Assembly: GCA_030041335.1 (NCBI GenBank)
Contig: JASHOB010000048.1
Span: 1-51,595 of the forward strand
Source of the DNA: Alphaproteobacteria bacterium
GTDB taxonomy: Bacteria; Pseudomonadota; Alphaproteobacteria; ATCC43930; CGMCC-115725
Length of the DNA: 51,595 bases
Direction of reading: 5' to 3'
The notes under the pieces were generated by a model that was not told where the DNA came from, did no database searches, and was given only the letters and a program-made list of their open reading frames with translations. Shown one piece after another: positions 43,154 to 51,595 of the stretch (within the stretch, counting starts at the first letter, position 1; each line of letters opens with the position of its first letter). The translations under genes were made by a program, and so were the position numbers.

Positions 43154-44097
43154 CGGGCCAGCGTCACCGATTGGGCGACGTCGAGTGTTCGTGCCGCCAA
43201 CGCGGTTTTTTCGGCCAAAGTGGTCATCAGCGTGTCGGTTACGGCCATGTGGGCGCCGTAGGCGCCAGGGTCGGCGGCATCGACCGGATCGACGATCACC
43301 GCGTCCAGCAGCCCGTCATAGTGGGCCAGTGCGGTCGCTGCGCTGGGAACAAGTCCAAGCTCAGCCATGATCTTGGCGATCGGTCCCTTCACCGCACGCC
43401 CGCCGATAATCGGCGAGACCGCCACCACCGGGGCCGCGCAGGCGGCAATTGCCTTCCGCATGCCCGGGACGGCCAGGATCGGGGCAATGCTGAGCCACGG
43501 GTTGGACGGGCAAACGATCACCGCGCGCAACGCCGGGTCATGAAGTGCCGCCAAGATGGCTGGATTGGGCCGCGCCTGCTCGGCGTCGTGGTATTCCAGA
43601 CGGATCACCCGTGGTTCGCAGTGGCGGCGCACGAAATAGTCCTGGAAATTCAGCCAGCCCTCGTCCGTTTCGAGCCGCGTGCGAATCGGGTCGTCGCTCA
43701 TCGGCAGCACCGTGACGCCGAGTCCGAGCGCCTTGCACAGATCAGCAGTCACCTGGCTAAGCGGAGTGCCTCCTCGCAGGCGGCGGGTGCGTTCCACATG
43801 TACGGCCAGATCGCGGTCGCCAAGCCGGAACCAGCTTTCGCCGCCGAGACGGTCGACCATGGCCATGAAGCCCCAGCTCTCGCCAGCCAGGCCCCAGCCT
43901 TGCGCTTCGTCGGCCAGCCCGGCCAGCGTGTACATCAGCGTATCGAGATCGGGCGAGATCGCCAGGCCGAGATGTTCGAAATCGTCGCCCGTATTGGCCA
44001 CCACCACCAACTCGTGCGCGGGCAGGATCCGGCTCAGCCCGAGCGCTAGCTTGGCCCCGCCAATGCCGCCCGACAACGCCACCACCCGGCCGGTCAT
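43150..44097 (-). CDS. cofD: CofD/FbiA, 2-phospho-L-lactate transferase
   Basis: 315 residues; transfers the phospho-acid from its GDP-linked form to FO, giving F420-0 or dehydro-F420-0. It has the family start [18 protein letters not shown] (residues 5-22), [20 protein letters not shown] (binding of FO and metal) and [17 protein letters not shown]. The C-terminal [17 protein letters not shown] is also typical. Overlaps cofE upstream and cofC downstream by four bases each, so the three are co-translated. Confidence 0.95.
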   Translation of the reverse strand: MTGRVVALSGGIGGAKLALGLSRILPAHELVVVANTGDDFEHLGLAISPDLDTLMYTLAGLADEAQGWGLAGESWGFMAMVDRLGGESWFRLGDRDLAVHVERTRRLRGGTPLSQVTADLCKALGLGVTVLPMSDDPIRTRLETDEGWLNFQDYFVRRHCEPRVIRLEYHDAEQARPNPAILAALHDPALRAVIVCPSNPWLSIAPILAVPGMRKAIAACAAPVVAVSPIIGGRAVKGPIAKIMAELGLVPSAATALAHYDGLLDAVIVDPVDAADPGAYGAHMAVTDTLMTTLAEKTALAARTLDVAQSVTLAR

Positions 44098-44879
44098 CGG
44101 AACAGATCTTCGGCTTCGGGACGAACCAGGGCGCTCGCCGAGTTCTCGCCCTCGCTCCAGATGAGGCCACGCACCAATACCACCGGGCGGCTCTCGGCAG
44201 CTTGGCCCATCAGCAGCGAGGCCGCCGCCGCGACCTCGTCGGCGAAGCCGATCTCGGTGACCTGCAGGGGTCGGCCGAACAAGTCTGGGTGGCCGCGCTG
44301 GTCCCGCAAGCTGGGTAGGCCCGCCGCTCCGAGCGCAACACCGGTGGTGCCTCGCCGCCAGGGCCGGCCAAAGCTGTCATTGACGATCACCGCCAGCCGG
44401 CAGCCGAAACGGTCCTGCCAACCCGCCCGGAGACGCGCCGCGCTGGCGTCACTATCGAGCGGCAGCAACAGCACCCGTTCGCATCCGTCGTCGCCTCCGA
44501 CATTCGATCGGTCCACGCCCGCATTTGCCATGATCCATCCGCAGCGATGCTCAACGATCAGAATGCCGCGTCGGGCCCTGACCACGCTGCGCGACTCCGA
44601 CAATACCACCTCGACGAAGCGCGGGTCCTTGGCAACTTCGGCGGCGAGAGCGGTGGCAGCGGGGGAGGGAACAATCTTGGCGAGGTCGACAAAGCGGTCC
44701 TCGGCCTTCGACACCACTTTCTGCGCCACGACCAGGATATCGCCGTCTATCGGCGTGATTCGGGCCGCCACCATCGCCGCCGCGACCAGTTCGGCCAGAT
44801 CGTCGCCGGGTCGGATTATCGGCAGGCCGGGAATGGCGATCAGCGCAAGATCGGGCTTGATTTGCTGGGCCATCGACAT
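44094..44879 (-). CDS. cofE: CofE, F420-0:gamma-L-glutamyl ligase
   Basis: 261 residues; adds gamma-linked glutamates to F420-0 with GTP. Landmarks: [20 protein letters not shown] (residues 46-65), [32 protein letters not shown], and [21 protein letters not shown] with the metal- and nucleotide-binding residues. It is only the ligase domain; the nitroreductase-like C-terminal domain of actinobacterial FbiB, which reduces dehydro-F420-0, is absent. Follows fgd by 18 bases. Confidence 0.95.
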   Translation of the reverse strand: MSMAQQIKPDLALIAIPGLPIIRPGDDLAELVAAAMVAARITPIDGDILVVAQKVVSKAEDRFVDLAKIVPSPAATALAAEVAKDPRFVEVVLSESRSVVRARRGILIVEHRCGWIMANAGVDRSNVGGDDGCERVLLLPLDSDASAARLRAGWQDRFGCRLAVIVNDSFGRPWRRGTTGVALGAAGLPSLRDQRGHPDLFGRPLQVTEIGFADEVAAAASLLMGQAAESRPVVLVRGLIWSEGENSASALVRPEAEDLFR

Positions 44880-44897
44880 GGTATCTGCAACGCCGCC

Positions 44898-45902
44898 TCA
44901 CCCGAAGGCGCGCCGAAGCCTGGGCAGGACTCGTTGGCCATAAAGCGCGAGGAAGCGTTCCTGGTCCGGCCCGGGCGCGTGAAACACGAGGTGACGAAAG
45001 CCCATCTCGACGTAGGGCCGGATGTGTTCCACCTGCTCGTCAGGGTCATCAGACACGATCCACCGCGAGGCGGCGCGCTCGACTGGCAGCGCATCGGCCA
45101 GCCGCTCCATCTCAAGCGGATCTTCAATCGCGACCTTCTCCTCGGCGGTGAGCGCCAGCGCCGCCCAATGCCGAGTGTCGTCGAGCGCGCGGGTACGGTC
45201 GGTGTCGAACGAGACCTTCATCTCGATCATCTTGTCGACGCTGTCCGGCGACCGGTTGGCCGCTTCCATCCCGGTTGTCAGGTTGGGCAGCAGCTCTTCC
45301 GTATAGAACGGGCGGGGTTTGCCACTTGTGCAGATGAAACCGTCTCCGGACCGCCCCACGAATCGCGACACGACAGCCCCGCCGGCGCTGATATAGATCG
45401 GAACAAGCGTTTCCGGTCGGTCGTAGATCGTCGCATTCTCTGTGCGGTAGAACTCGCCGGCGAAGGTCACCCGCTCTTCGCTCCACAGCCGGCGGATCAG
45501 CGCCACCGCTTCCCGCAGCCGGCCGAAGCGTTCCTTGAAGGCAGGCCATGCCGCCCCGGTCGCCGGGACCTCGTTCAGAGCCTCACCGTTGCCGAGACCC
45601 AGGATGACCCGGCCGGGGAACAGGCAGCCCAGCGTGCCGAAGGCCTGAGCGACGATTGCAGGATGATAGCGGAACGTCGGCGTCAAGACGCTGGTTCCGA
45701 TGAGCACCCGCGAGCTACTGGCGCCGAGCGCGCCCAGCCACGCCATCGAAAACGGCGCATGTCCCCCCGTGTGTCGCCAGGGCTGGAAGTGATCGCTGAT
45801 GAACACCGAATCAAAGCCATGCCGTTCCGCCGCTACGGCGAAGCGCAGCAGCTCGCCCGGCCCGAACTGTTCCGCCGATGCCTTGTACCCAAGTCTAAGC
45901 AT
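44898..45902 (-). CDS. fgd: F420-dependent glucose-6-phosphate (sugar-phosphate) dehydrogenase
   Basis: 334 residues, LLM-type TIM barrel close to mycobacterial Fgd1 along its full length: [57 protein letters not shown] and [15 protein letters not shown]. Catalytic His38, Trp42 and Glu107 match Fgd1 His40, Trp44 and Glu109, and the phosphate-binding Lys195, Lys256 and Arg280 match Lys198, Lys259 and Arg283. The enzyme should therefore oxidise a 6-phospho-sugar and make F420H2. First gene of the minus-strand F420 operon. Confidence 0.93.
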   Translation of the reverse strand: MLRLGYKASAEQFGPGELLRFAVAAERHGFDSVFISDHFQPWRHTGGHAPFSMAWLGALGASSSRVLIGTSVLTPTFRYHPAIVAQAFGTLGCLFPGRVILGLGNGEALNEVPATGAAWPAFKERFGRLREAVALIRRLWSEERVTFAGEFYRTENATIYDRPETLVPIYISAGGAVVSRFVGRSGDGFICTSGKPRPFYTEELLPNLTTGMEAANRSPDSVDKMIEMKVSFDTDRTRALDDTRHWAALALTAEEKVAIEDPLEMERLADALPVERAASRWIVSDDPDEQVEHIRPYVEMGFRHLVFHAPGPDQERFLALYGQRVLPRLRRAFG

Positions 45903-46080
45903 GATGCCGTCCCTCGTTGGGTCGATGTCTTCCGCCGCGCCCTACGCCGTTGGGGTAGCACTGGCGGCCGCCAATTTCCATGCGTTCTCGACGACCGGGC
46001 CCGTTCGAGCGACATCGACTGGGACGAATGGCAACCCCTTGCAAGAGGGGGATTGCACGTCGGGGAACATTCGTGATGCG
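45903..46080. promoter_or_regulatory. Divergent promoter region of the F420 locus
   Basis: The 178-base gap between fgd and fbiC must hold both promoters. A short hairpin, CCCCTT-GCAA-GAGGGG (46035-46050, five pairs plus one G-T), lies 30 bases before the fbiC ATG and could affect its translation. No protein-binding dyad was recognised. Confidence 0.5.
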
Positions 46081-48513
46081 ATGGTAGCCATGATTAACGA
46101 GCGATTCGGGAATGCCCTGGCGCGCGAGGGCGGTTACCTGGCGGATGAGGCGGCGCTGTCCCTCGCCGCGTTCAGCGACCTGGACGCCCTGATGGCGGCT
46201 GCTGCGGAGCTCCGCGACAGCGGTCATGGCGACCTGGTCAGCTATTCGCGCAAGGTGTTCATTCCGCTGACGCATCTGTGTCGGGACACCTGCCACTATT
46301 GCACCTTCTCCAAGGCGCCGCGCCGCGCCGGCCCCGCTTTCCTCGGTCGCGACGCGGTACTGGCCATCGCCCTGGCCGGAGCCCAGGCCGGCTGCAAGGA
46401 GGCGCTGTTCACGCTGGGCGACAAGCCGGAGCTCCGCTACGCGGCGGCGCGCGACGCGCTCGATGCGTTGGGCCACCGGACCACGCTGTCCTACCTGAAC
46501 GAGGTGGCAGCGCTGGTGCGCAAGGAGACCGGCTTGCTGCCGCACATCAATGCCGGCGTGATGGATGCCGAGGACATCGGCCGGCTGCGGCAGGTCTCCG
46601 TTTCCCAGGGGATCATGCTGGAAACGGCGTCCGAGCGGTTGTCGCGGCGTGGCGGCCCTCACTACGGTTCGCCGGACAAGCTGCCGGCCGCGCGCCTCGC
46701 CACCATCCGCGCCGCCGGCGAGCTGCGCGTACCCTTCACGTCGGGAATCCTGATCGGCATCGGCGAGACCCGGGCCGAGCGAATCGAGGCGCTGCTGGCC
46801 TTGCGGGCGCTCCACCGGGAATTCGGTCACATCCAGGAAATCATCATCCAGAACTTCCGCGCCAAGCCGGGAACCCGTATGGCCGGGTCCGCGGAGCCCT
46901 CGCTCGAGGAGCAACTATGGACCGTCGCCGTTGCCCGCCTGCTGTTCGGGCCGTCGATGAACATCCAGTCGCCGCCGAACCTGCGCCCGGATGCGCTGGC
47001 GGCGCTCCTGGGGGCCGGGATCAACGACTGGGGTGGTGTTTCCCCGGTTACCCCAGACCATGTCAATCCCGAGGCGCCCTGGCCGGAGATCGACGCTCTT
47101 GGCCGCGCCAGCGCCGCCGCCGGCAAGCTGCTGGTCGAGAGGCTGGCCATCTATCCCGCCTATGCCCTCGCCACCGGTTGGGTCGACGACGGTCTGCGCG
47201 CGCCCTTGTTGGCCCAGATGGACGGCGGGGGCTTTGCCCGCCCGGATGGCTGGGTCGCCGGGTCGACCGGCGAGCCGCCGCTCCGTCCGGACTGGTCGCG
47301 CGCGGCGCCGCGTCGCAACGACGGGCTGACGGCGATCCTCGATCGCGCTCGCGACGGGAGCGAACTCGCCGAAGCCGAGATTGTGCGGCTGTTCCAGGCG
47401 CGCGGCGCGGATTTCGATCGCGTCTGCGCCGCCGCGGACCAGGTGCGTGCCGAACGGTGCGGGACCATGGTTCGCTACGTCGTCAACCGCAACGTCAACT
47501 ACACCAACGTCTGTTATTTCCGCTGCAAGTTCTGCGCCTTCTCGAAGGGCAAGCTCTCGGAAAACCTGCGCGGCAGGCCTTACGATCTGGGCCTTGACGA
47601 GATCCGTCGCCGGGTCAAGGAGGCCTGGGCGCGGGGCGCGACCGAGGTCTGCCTCCAGGGCGGCATCCATCCCGACTATACCGGGGCGACCTACCTCGAC
47701 ATCTGCCGGGCGGTCAAAGAAGCGGCGCCTGCAATCCACGTCCACGCCTTCTCGCCGCTCGAGGTCTGGCAGGGCGCGGCCACCCTGGGTATGCCTCTGG
47801 CGGAATTCCTTGCCGCGCTGAAGCAGGCGGGCCTGAGCTCCCTTCCCGGAACCGCCGCCGAAATTCTCGACGACGAGGTTCGGGCGGTGATCTGTCCCGA
47901 CAAGATCAGCACCGCGCAGTGGCTGGCGGTGATGGAGACGGCGCATCGCGTCGGTCTGCGCAGTACCGCCACCATAATGTATGGCCATGTCGACGCGCCG
48001 CGCCACTGGGCGCACCACCTGCTGCACCTTCGGCGGCTCCAGGCCCGCACCGGCGGCTTCACCGAATTCGTGCCACTGCCTTTCGTCCCAATGGAGACAC
48101 CGCTGTTCCTGCGTTTCGGCGCAAGGCGCGGTCCCAGCTGGCGCGAAGCGGTTCTCATGCACGCGGTGGCGCGTCTGGCCCTCAACCCCCTGATCGCCAA
48201 TATCCAGGGATCATGGGTCAAGCTGGGTCCCGAAGGGCTGGCGCAATGCCTGCGCGCCGGCGTCAACGATGTCGGCGGCACCCTGATGAACGAGACCATC
48301 ACCCGGTCCGCCGGCGCGATGTTCGGACAGGAGCTCTCGCCGGCTGCCCTCGACGCGATCATTCGCGCCGCCGGCCGCGAGCCCGGCCAGCGAACCACCC
48401 TTTACGGCACGCCACCATCGGAGCGCATCGAGGCTTCTTACCGCGCCGCTCCCCTGGTCGAACCCGTGAACACCCCGGCACGCCGCTTCGAGCGCAAGGC
48501 CGCGGTCTCCTGA
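46081..48513 (+). CDS. fbiC: FbiC, bifunctional FO synthase (CofG-CofH fusion)
   Basis: 810 residues with two radical-SAM halves. The first (CofG) has Cys67/71/74 in LCRDTCHYCTF; the second (CofH) has Cys478/482/485 in CYFRCKFCAF, followed by YDLGLDEIRRRVKEAW. Together they build the deazaflavin FO from tyrosine and the ribityl-diaminouracil of riboflavin synthesis. The frame is open from 45799, but the part before 46081 overlaps fgd on the other strand and has no conserved sequence. The fusion form is typical of Actinobacteria and of the bacteria that acquired F420 from them; archaea use two proteins. Confidence 0.95.
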   Translation: MVAMINERFGNALAREGGYLADEAALSLAAFSDLDALMAAAAELRDSGHGDLVSYSRKVFIPLTHLCRDTCHYCTFSKAPRRAGPAFLGRDAVLAIALAGAQAGCKEALFTLGDKPELRYAAARDALDALGHRTTLSYLNEVAALVRKETGLLPHINAGVMDAEDIGRLRQVSVSQGIMLETASERLSRRGGPHYGSPDKLPAARLATIRAAGELRVPFTSGILIGIGETRAERIEALLALRALHREFGHIQEIIIQNFRAKPGTRMAGSAEPSLEEQLWTVAVARLLFGPSMNIQSPPNLRPDALAALLGAGINDWGGVSPVTPDHVNPEAPWPEIDALGRASAAAGKLLVERLAIYPAYALATGWVDDGLRAPLLAQMDGGGFARPDGWVAGSTGEPPLRPDWSRAAPRRNDGLTAILDRARDGSELAEAEIVRLFQARGADFDRVCAAADQVRAERCGTMVRYVVNRNVNYTNVCYFRCKFCAFSKGKLSENLRGRPYDLGLDEIRRRVKEAWARGATEVCLQGGIHPDYTGATYLDICRAVKEAAPAIHVHAFSPLEVWQGAATLGMPLAEFLAALKQAGLSSLPGTAAEILDDEVRAVICPDKISTAQWLAVMETAHRVGLRSTATIMYGHVDAPRHWAHHLLHLRRLQARTGGFTEFVPLPFVPMETPLFLRFGARRGPSWREAVLMHAVARLALNPLIANIQGSWVKLGPEGLAQCLRAGVNDVGGTLMNETITRSAGAMFGQELSPAALDAIIRAAGREPGQRTTLYGTPPSERIEASYRAAPLVEPVNTPARRFERKAAVS

Positions 48514-48686
48514 TCGACGAGCCCCCCGACCCGCGCCACCCGGACGGCGTCGATGCTACGGACCGCACCCTGTCTTCTCCGCGGGATCCGGGACTAGTAT
48601 GATCGAAATCGGTCGTTAGGCCTGCCTGCTGCGGCAACAGCGCAGGCCCGGCCGGCGACAGATGCGGTTCATAGGGAGTGCAGATC

Positions 48687-49157
48687 ATGACAGAGGCCCA
48701 GCCCGCGCCAAACCTGCCGCAATGGATGCGCGACCATATCGCCCGCTACCTGGCCAGCGGCGGCACTGATGGCCACATGTACACGATTACGCTGCCAAAC
48801 CTCCCGCCGAAGGCGATCCCATCCCTGCTGTTGACCACGACCGGCCGCAAATCGGGGCAGAAGTACCTGTTCCCCTTGTTCTATGGGCAGGACGGCGACA
48901 GCTACTTCGTGATCGCCTCCAAGGGCGGCGCGCCCGAGCATCCCGGCTGGTATCGGAACATCCTTGCCAACCCGGATGTGGAGATCCAGGTCGGGACCGC
49001 GAAGATGCGGGCCCGGGCACGAACCGCCAGCGGCAAGGAGCGGACGCGGTTGTGGTCCAAGGCGATCGAGTTCTGGCCACCCTACGACGAGTACCAGTTG
49101 AAAACGGGCGGGCGAGAGATTCCGGTTGTCGTCCTGGATCCGGTTGGCCGGACCTGA
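48687..49157 (+). CDS. Deazaflavin (F420)-dependent nitroreductase family protein (Ddn-like)
   Basis: 156 residues of the split beta-barrel DDN/Rv3547 family. Landmarks: LLLTTTGRKSGQKYLFPLFY (F420-binding), YFVIASKGGAPEHPGWYRNI and LANPDVEIQVG. AGGGAG eight bases before ATG 48687 decides the start over the GTG at 48678. Family members use F420H2 to reduce quinones, nitro compounds or others. Placed 173 bases after fbiC on the same strand, it is a probable consumer of the cofactor. Confidence 0.92.
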   Translation: MTEAQPAPNLPQWMRDHIARYLASGGTDGHMYTITLPNLPPKAIPSLLLTTTGRKSGQKYLFPLFYGQDGDSYFVIASKGGAPEHPGWYRNILANPDVEIQVGTAKMRARARTASGKERTRLWSKAIEFWPPYDEYQLKTGGREIPVVVLDPVGRT

Positions 49158-50002
49158 GGCTTGATGGTCGAAGACCCATCACCGAACCCATGTCCGTTTT
49201 CGAATTTCCGGCTGGGCTCTGAAGCTTTCGATGCCTGCTCCGGCCTAGCGCGCCAAAGACTGCGGATACGGCTGCCCGCCTGCCCGTCTCGAGCCGGCCG
49301 GTAGCTATGGTCGACACCATGTCAACACGTGGACAGCCGCGCATTTTGTTCAAAGTCGAGCGTCTGCGTGCGCGATCATCCCTATTTTCAAATATTTTTG
49401 TGCCCCGACGCAAAAGTCACACCCCTGGACCGAAGCCCTCCGCTTAGACATGAGAGGCGGGACAGGTCTGGAATCGTTACTTGTTTTCCGATGGCGCAAG
49501 ATCCTCGTCTCCGGGAGCCACGGTAGCAGCAGTACCAGCATAAGCTGACGTGACGAGCAGTCTCGGTCTGCTGACCTCCGACCGCCGTGCACCAGGATAG
49601 AATCTTCTTTTGCGACGAAACGGCCCCTAATGCCGCATAGCTTGAACATCCGTTCCCGACCTCAATCCCGCCGATCCTCCAGGGCCGACGTTGCCGGGCA
49701 TTCCCGGGTAACCGTGAGACGTATCATCAAAACCCCCAGCGCCGGGTTCTTGATAGAGTTCCCGAGCGACGGCGACCCTGCACCTTTGCGACGTCGGCGC
49801 CAATTCTGGGAGGCCGCTCGTGAAGGCACCGACCGCTGCTGGTGGCGGAGACGATCCGTGACCGCCGTTGATCCCAACGAGGGCTTGGGTCAACTCGTCC
49901 GCGACGGTCCTTTCGCGACCATGGCCAGTTCACTGCGCAAGCGTCGTGGCATGCACGGCCGGCGTGGGGAGAGACGGCAATGCGCAACGATGTCAATCGG
50001 CA
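49158..50002. other. Long gene-free stretch
   Basis: About 845 bases with no recognisable gene. The frame of the MFS gene stays open upstream to 49868, but that part is not membrane-like and is judged non-coding. No repeat, RNA gene or relic could be identified. Confidence 0.45.
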
Positions 50003-51298
50003 ATGAGTGCTGAAATCGCGGCCGAAGGCTCCAAGATTCTGCCGGGCGGCGCGCGCTGGCGAATTTTCTTCTATCTCAGCGCGCTTATTTTTCTGTTGGC
50101 CTTCGCCTCGCCATCAGGCGGGTTGATCGACATTCCGATCAGCTTCCTGCTTAAGAACAAGCTGCACCTGACGGCGGTGCAGGTCGCGCAATTTCGGCTG
50201 ATCGCGGGCCTGCCTCTCTTCTTCTCCTGGATTTTTGGCTTCCTGCGGGACGTCTGGAGTCCCCTAGGCATGCGCGATCGCGGCTTTTTGCTGCTGTTCG
50301 GGGCCGCGAGCGCGGTTCTTTACTTCTTCTTCGCCTTCACCCCCGTCGCGTACGCGACGCTCCTCGCCGCGTTCGTCCTGCTGACTTCCGCCTTCCTATT
50401 CGTGGCGAGCGCGCAGAACGGCCTCACTGCAACAATTGGCCAGCAGCATGTGATGTCCGGCCAGATCAGCGTGGCGTTGAATGTCGTGGGCTCGCTGACC
50501 GCCGTGGCGGCACTCCTCGTCGGCGGCCATCTCAGCGACGTGCTCGAACTCATGAATATCCACGACGCGGCGCGGATCCTGTTCCTCTTCGGCGCCGGGA
50601 TCATGGCGCTGGTGGCGGTCTACGGCGCTTGGCGCCCCGCTGTGGTCTTCGACAATGTCCGCGACGAACACCGTCAGCGCGAGCGGCCCCGTGAGAATAT
50701 CACGCGCCTGCTAAGGCATTGGCCGATTTATCCGGCGCTCCTTATCTGGTTGCTGTGGAACTTCGCGCCGGGATCGGCGACGCCGCTTCAGTATTACATG
50801 CAGAACACGCTGCACGCTAACGGTGCGGACTGGGGCAAGTGGAACGCGGTCTTCGCCGCCTCTTTCATTCCGACGTTCCTCGCCTACGGCTATCTCTGCC
50901 GGCGATTCTCGCTGCGCCCGCTGCTCTGGTGGGGAACGGTAATCGCCGTCCCGCAAATGGTGCCGTTGCTCTTCATCCATTCGATCGCGGCGGCGCTGAT
51001 CGCGGCGGTGCCGATGGGCCTGATGGGCGGCATCTCGAGCGCCGCCTATATCGATCTCCTCATCCGCTCCTGTCCCCGCGCACTCCAGGGGACGACGCTG
51101 ATGATTTCGAGCACGCTTTTATTCATGGTGACACGGTTCGGCGATCTTCTCGGAACCGCGCTCTACGACCGCTTCAGCAACTTCACCGTCTGCGTAATCG
51201 CAATCACCGTGGTCTATGCGCTGATCTTGCCAACGCTCTTGTTCGTGCCGAAGCACCTCACCGCAAGCGCCGATGGGGAGGCACTGCAGCGCGACTAA
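50003..51298 (+). CDS. MFS transporter
   Basis: 431 residues from MSAEIAAEGSKILPGG, the first Met before the first transmembrane span; about twelve spans follow. The loop after span 2-3 reads FGFLRDVWSPLGMRDR, related to the MFS A-motif region, and the middle loop (about 215-240) is charged. The second half has YMQNTLHANGADWGKWNAVF, a pattern of the BT1/folate-biopterin-like MFS group, but the substrate is unknown. Ends in a clear hairpin. Confidence 0.85.
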   Translation: MSAEIAAEGSKILPGGARWRIFFYLSALIFLLAFASPSGGLIDIPISFLLKNKLHLTAVQVAQFRLIAGLPLFFSWIFGFLRDVWSPLGMRDRGFLLLFGAASAVLYFFFAFTPVAYATLLAAFVLLTSAFLFVASAQNGLTATIGQQHVMSGQISVALNVVGSLTAVAALLVGGHLSDVLELMNIHDAARILFLFGAGIMALVAVYGAWRPAVVFDNVRDEHRQRERPRENITRLLRHWPIYPALLIWLLWNFAPGSATPLQYYMQNTLHANGADWGKWNAVFAASFIPTFLAYGYLCRRFSLRPLLWWGTVIAVPQMVPLLFIHSIAAALIAAVPMGLMGGISSAAYIDLLIRSCPRALQGTTLMISSTLLFMVTRFGDLLGTALYDRFSNFTVCVIAITVVYALILPTLLFVPKHLTASADGEALQRD

Positions 51299-51320
51299 GC
51301 GGAGGACGTAGCCCCGCGAC

Positions 51321-51342
51321 CGAAGGCGGTCGACCGCCTTCG
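51321..51342 (+). terminator. Hairpin terminator after the MFS gene
   Basis: CGAAGGCGG-TCGA-CCGCCTTCG, a perfect 9-base stem, 22 bases after the MFS stop, followed by TGTCTTTC with a weak T-rich tail. Confidence 0.7.
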
Positions 51343-51492
51343 TGTCTTTCGGCCCTCTCCAACCCCTGGCCTGGAACGCATTGGCCTGCAAGGCCATAAA
51401 CCACCGAGACGCCGACGCGCAGCAGATCGACGATGTGAAGCGTCCTATTGCAGGCAGGCCCCCCCAAGTCGCGTGGGCGCTTCTCCTATCTC

Positions 51493-51595
51493 GTGGCCCC
51501 TGCAAGAGTGCGGGCGATCGGCGAGAACGCGAACGAGCGCATTCCCGAAACCCCCGGGCTATTTCTCGACAAGGTCAAGGCGCGCGGCGCGACAT
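51493..51595 (+). CDS. Start of an unidentified gene cut by the window end
   Basis: A frame open to the last base; it reads through ARVRAIGENANERIPETPGL and FLDKVKARGAT, which looks like genuine protein with a helical pattern. A GTG at 51493 is a possible start, though the frame is open further upstream without an ATG. The family is not recognised from about 34 residues. Confidence 0.35.
   Translation, partial: MAPARVRAIGENANERIPETPGLFLDKVKARGAT

Noticed and set aside
44547-46076. 509-codon plus-strand frame opposite cofE and fgd
   Set aside because: Shadow of two firmly identified genes on the minus strand.
45799-46080. 94-codon extension of fbiC upstream
   Set aside because: Overlaps the start of fgd on the other strand and shows no conserved sequence; FO synthase homology begins after 46081.
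48678-48689. GTG at 48678 as start of the Ddn-like protein
   Set aside because: It overlaps the ribosome-binding site AGGGAG, which is correctly spaced for the ATG at 48687.
1-51595. CRISPR arrays, tRNA or rRNA genes, insertion sequences, phage genes
   Set aside because: Looked for repeats with regular spacing, tRNA arms and transposase or integrase motifs; none seen.

Overview
The window is GC-rich, densely coded DNA from a Gram-negative bacterium, most likely an alphaproteobacterium. The reasons are AtzG/AtzE/HpxZ ureide genes, ArsR-SRPBCC pairs, a relic of the alphaproteobacterial DUF992 family, isolated substrate-binding proteins, and a metabolism rich in small-molecule catabolism. No tRNA, rRNA, CRISPR array, insertion sequence or phage gene was recognised.

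Layout. 1-4.9 kb: one operon with two BMP-type ABC permeases (the first cut by the window edge), their binding protein, the small subunit AtzG, the amidase AtzE and an HpxZ/AtzH-like protein; together an import-and-hydrolysis unit for a ureide or nucleobase breakdown product. 5.1-7.5 kb: a DUF1614 membrane protein, two decayed genes (DUF992 and rhodanese) and a TauE/SafE permease. 7.7-15.9 kb: a Tat-exported F420-dependent NADP reductase-like protein, an alpha/beta hydrolase, a gamma-resorcylate-decarboxylase-like amidohydrolase, a class C beta-lactamase-like esterase, a secreted S10 peptidase, and an ArsR/SRPBCC locus with a visible operator. 16-22.4 kb: a Phd-VapC toxin-antitoxin pair with a perfect palindromic operator, membrane proteins, a LysR regulator divergent from a binding-protein-like gene without signal peptide, and a lone urtA with its own terminator. 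22.9-31.8 kb: an unusual MocR-MOSC-rubredoxin reading frame, RidA, a DsbA-like protein, and a tight three-gene unit of a TAXI-like protein plus two different 3-hydroxyanthranilate-dioxygenase-like cupins, then a threonine aldolase-like enzyme and an esterase. 32-41 kb: a secreted beta-helix protein, a Cache-HAMP adenylate cyclase, a peroxiredoxin-like protein, two more relics (aldo/keto reductase and NTF2-like), a transketolase and a cupin.

41.5-49.2 kb is a compact coenzyme F420 locus: fgd, cofE, cofD, cofC and an LLM-class oxidoreductase on the minus strand, divergent from fbiC (both halves of FO synthase) and a deazaflavin-dependent nitroreductase on the plus strand. It encodes every recognised step from FO to F420-polyglutamate, an FGD whose sugar-phosphate-binding residues are conserved to recharge F420H2, and two likely consumers. 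The window ends with an MFS transporter and the beginning of an unidentified gene.

The two parts most worth following are the TAXI-like/paired-cupin unit (27.3-29.5 kb), whose active sites differ from the known dioxygenase, and the F420 locus in a proteobacterial setting. All functional statements come from reading the sequence and from family knowledge; no database search was run.
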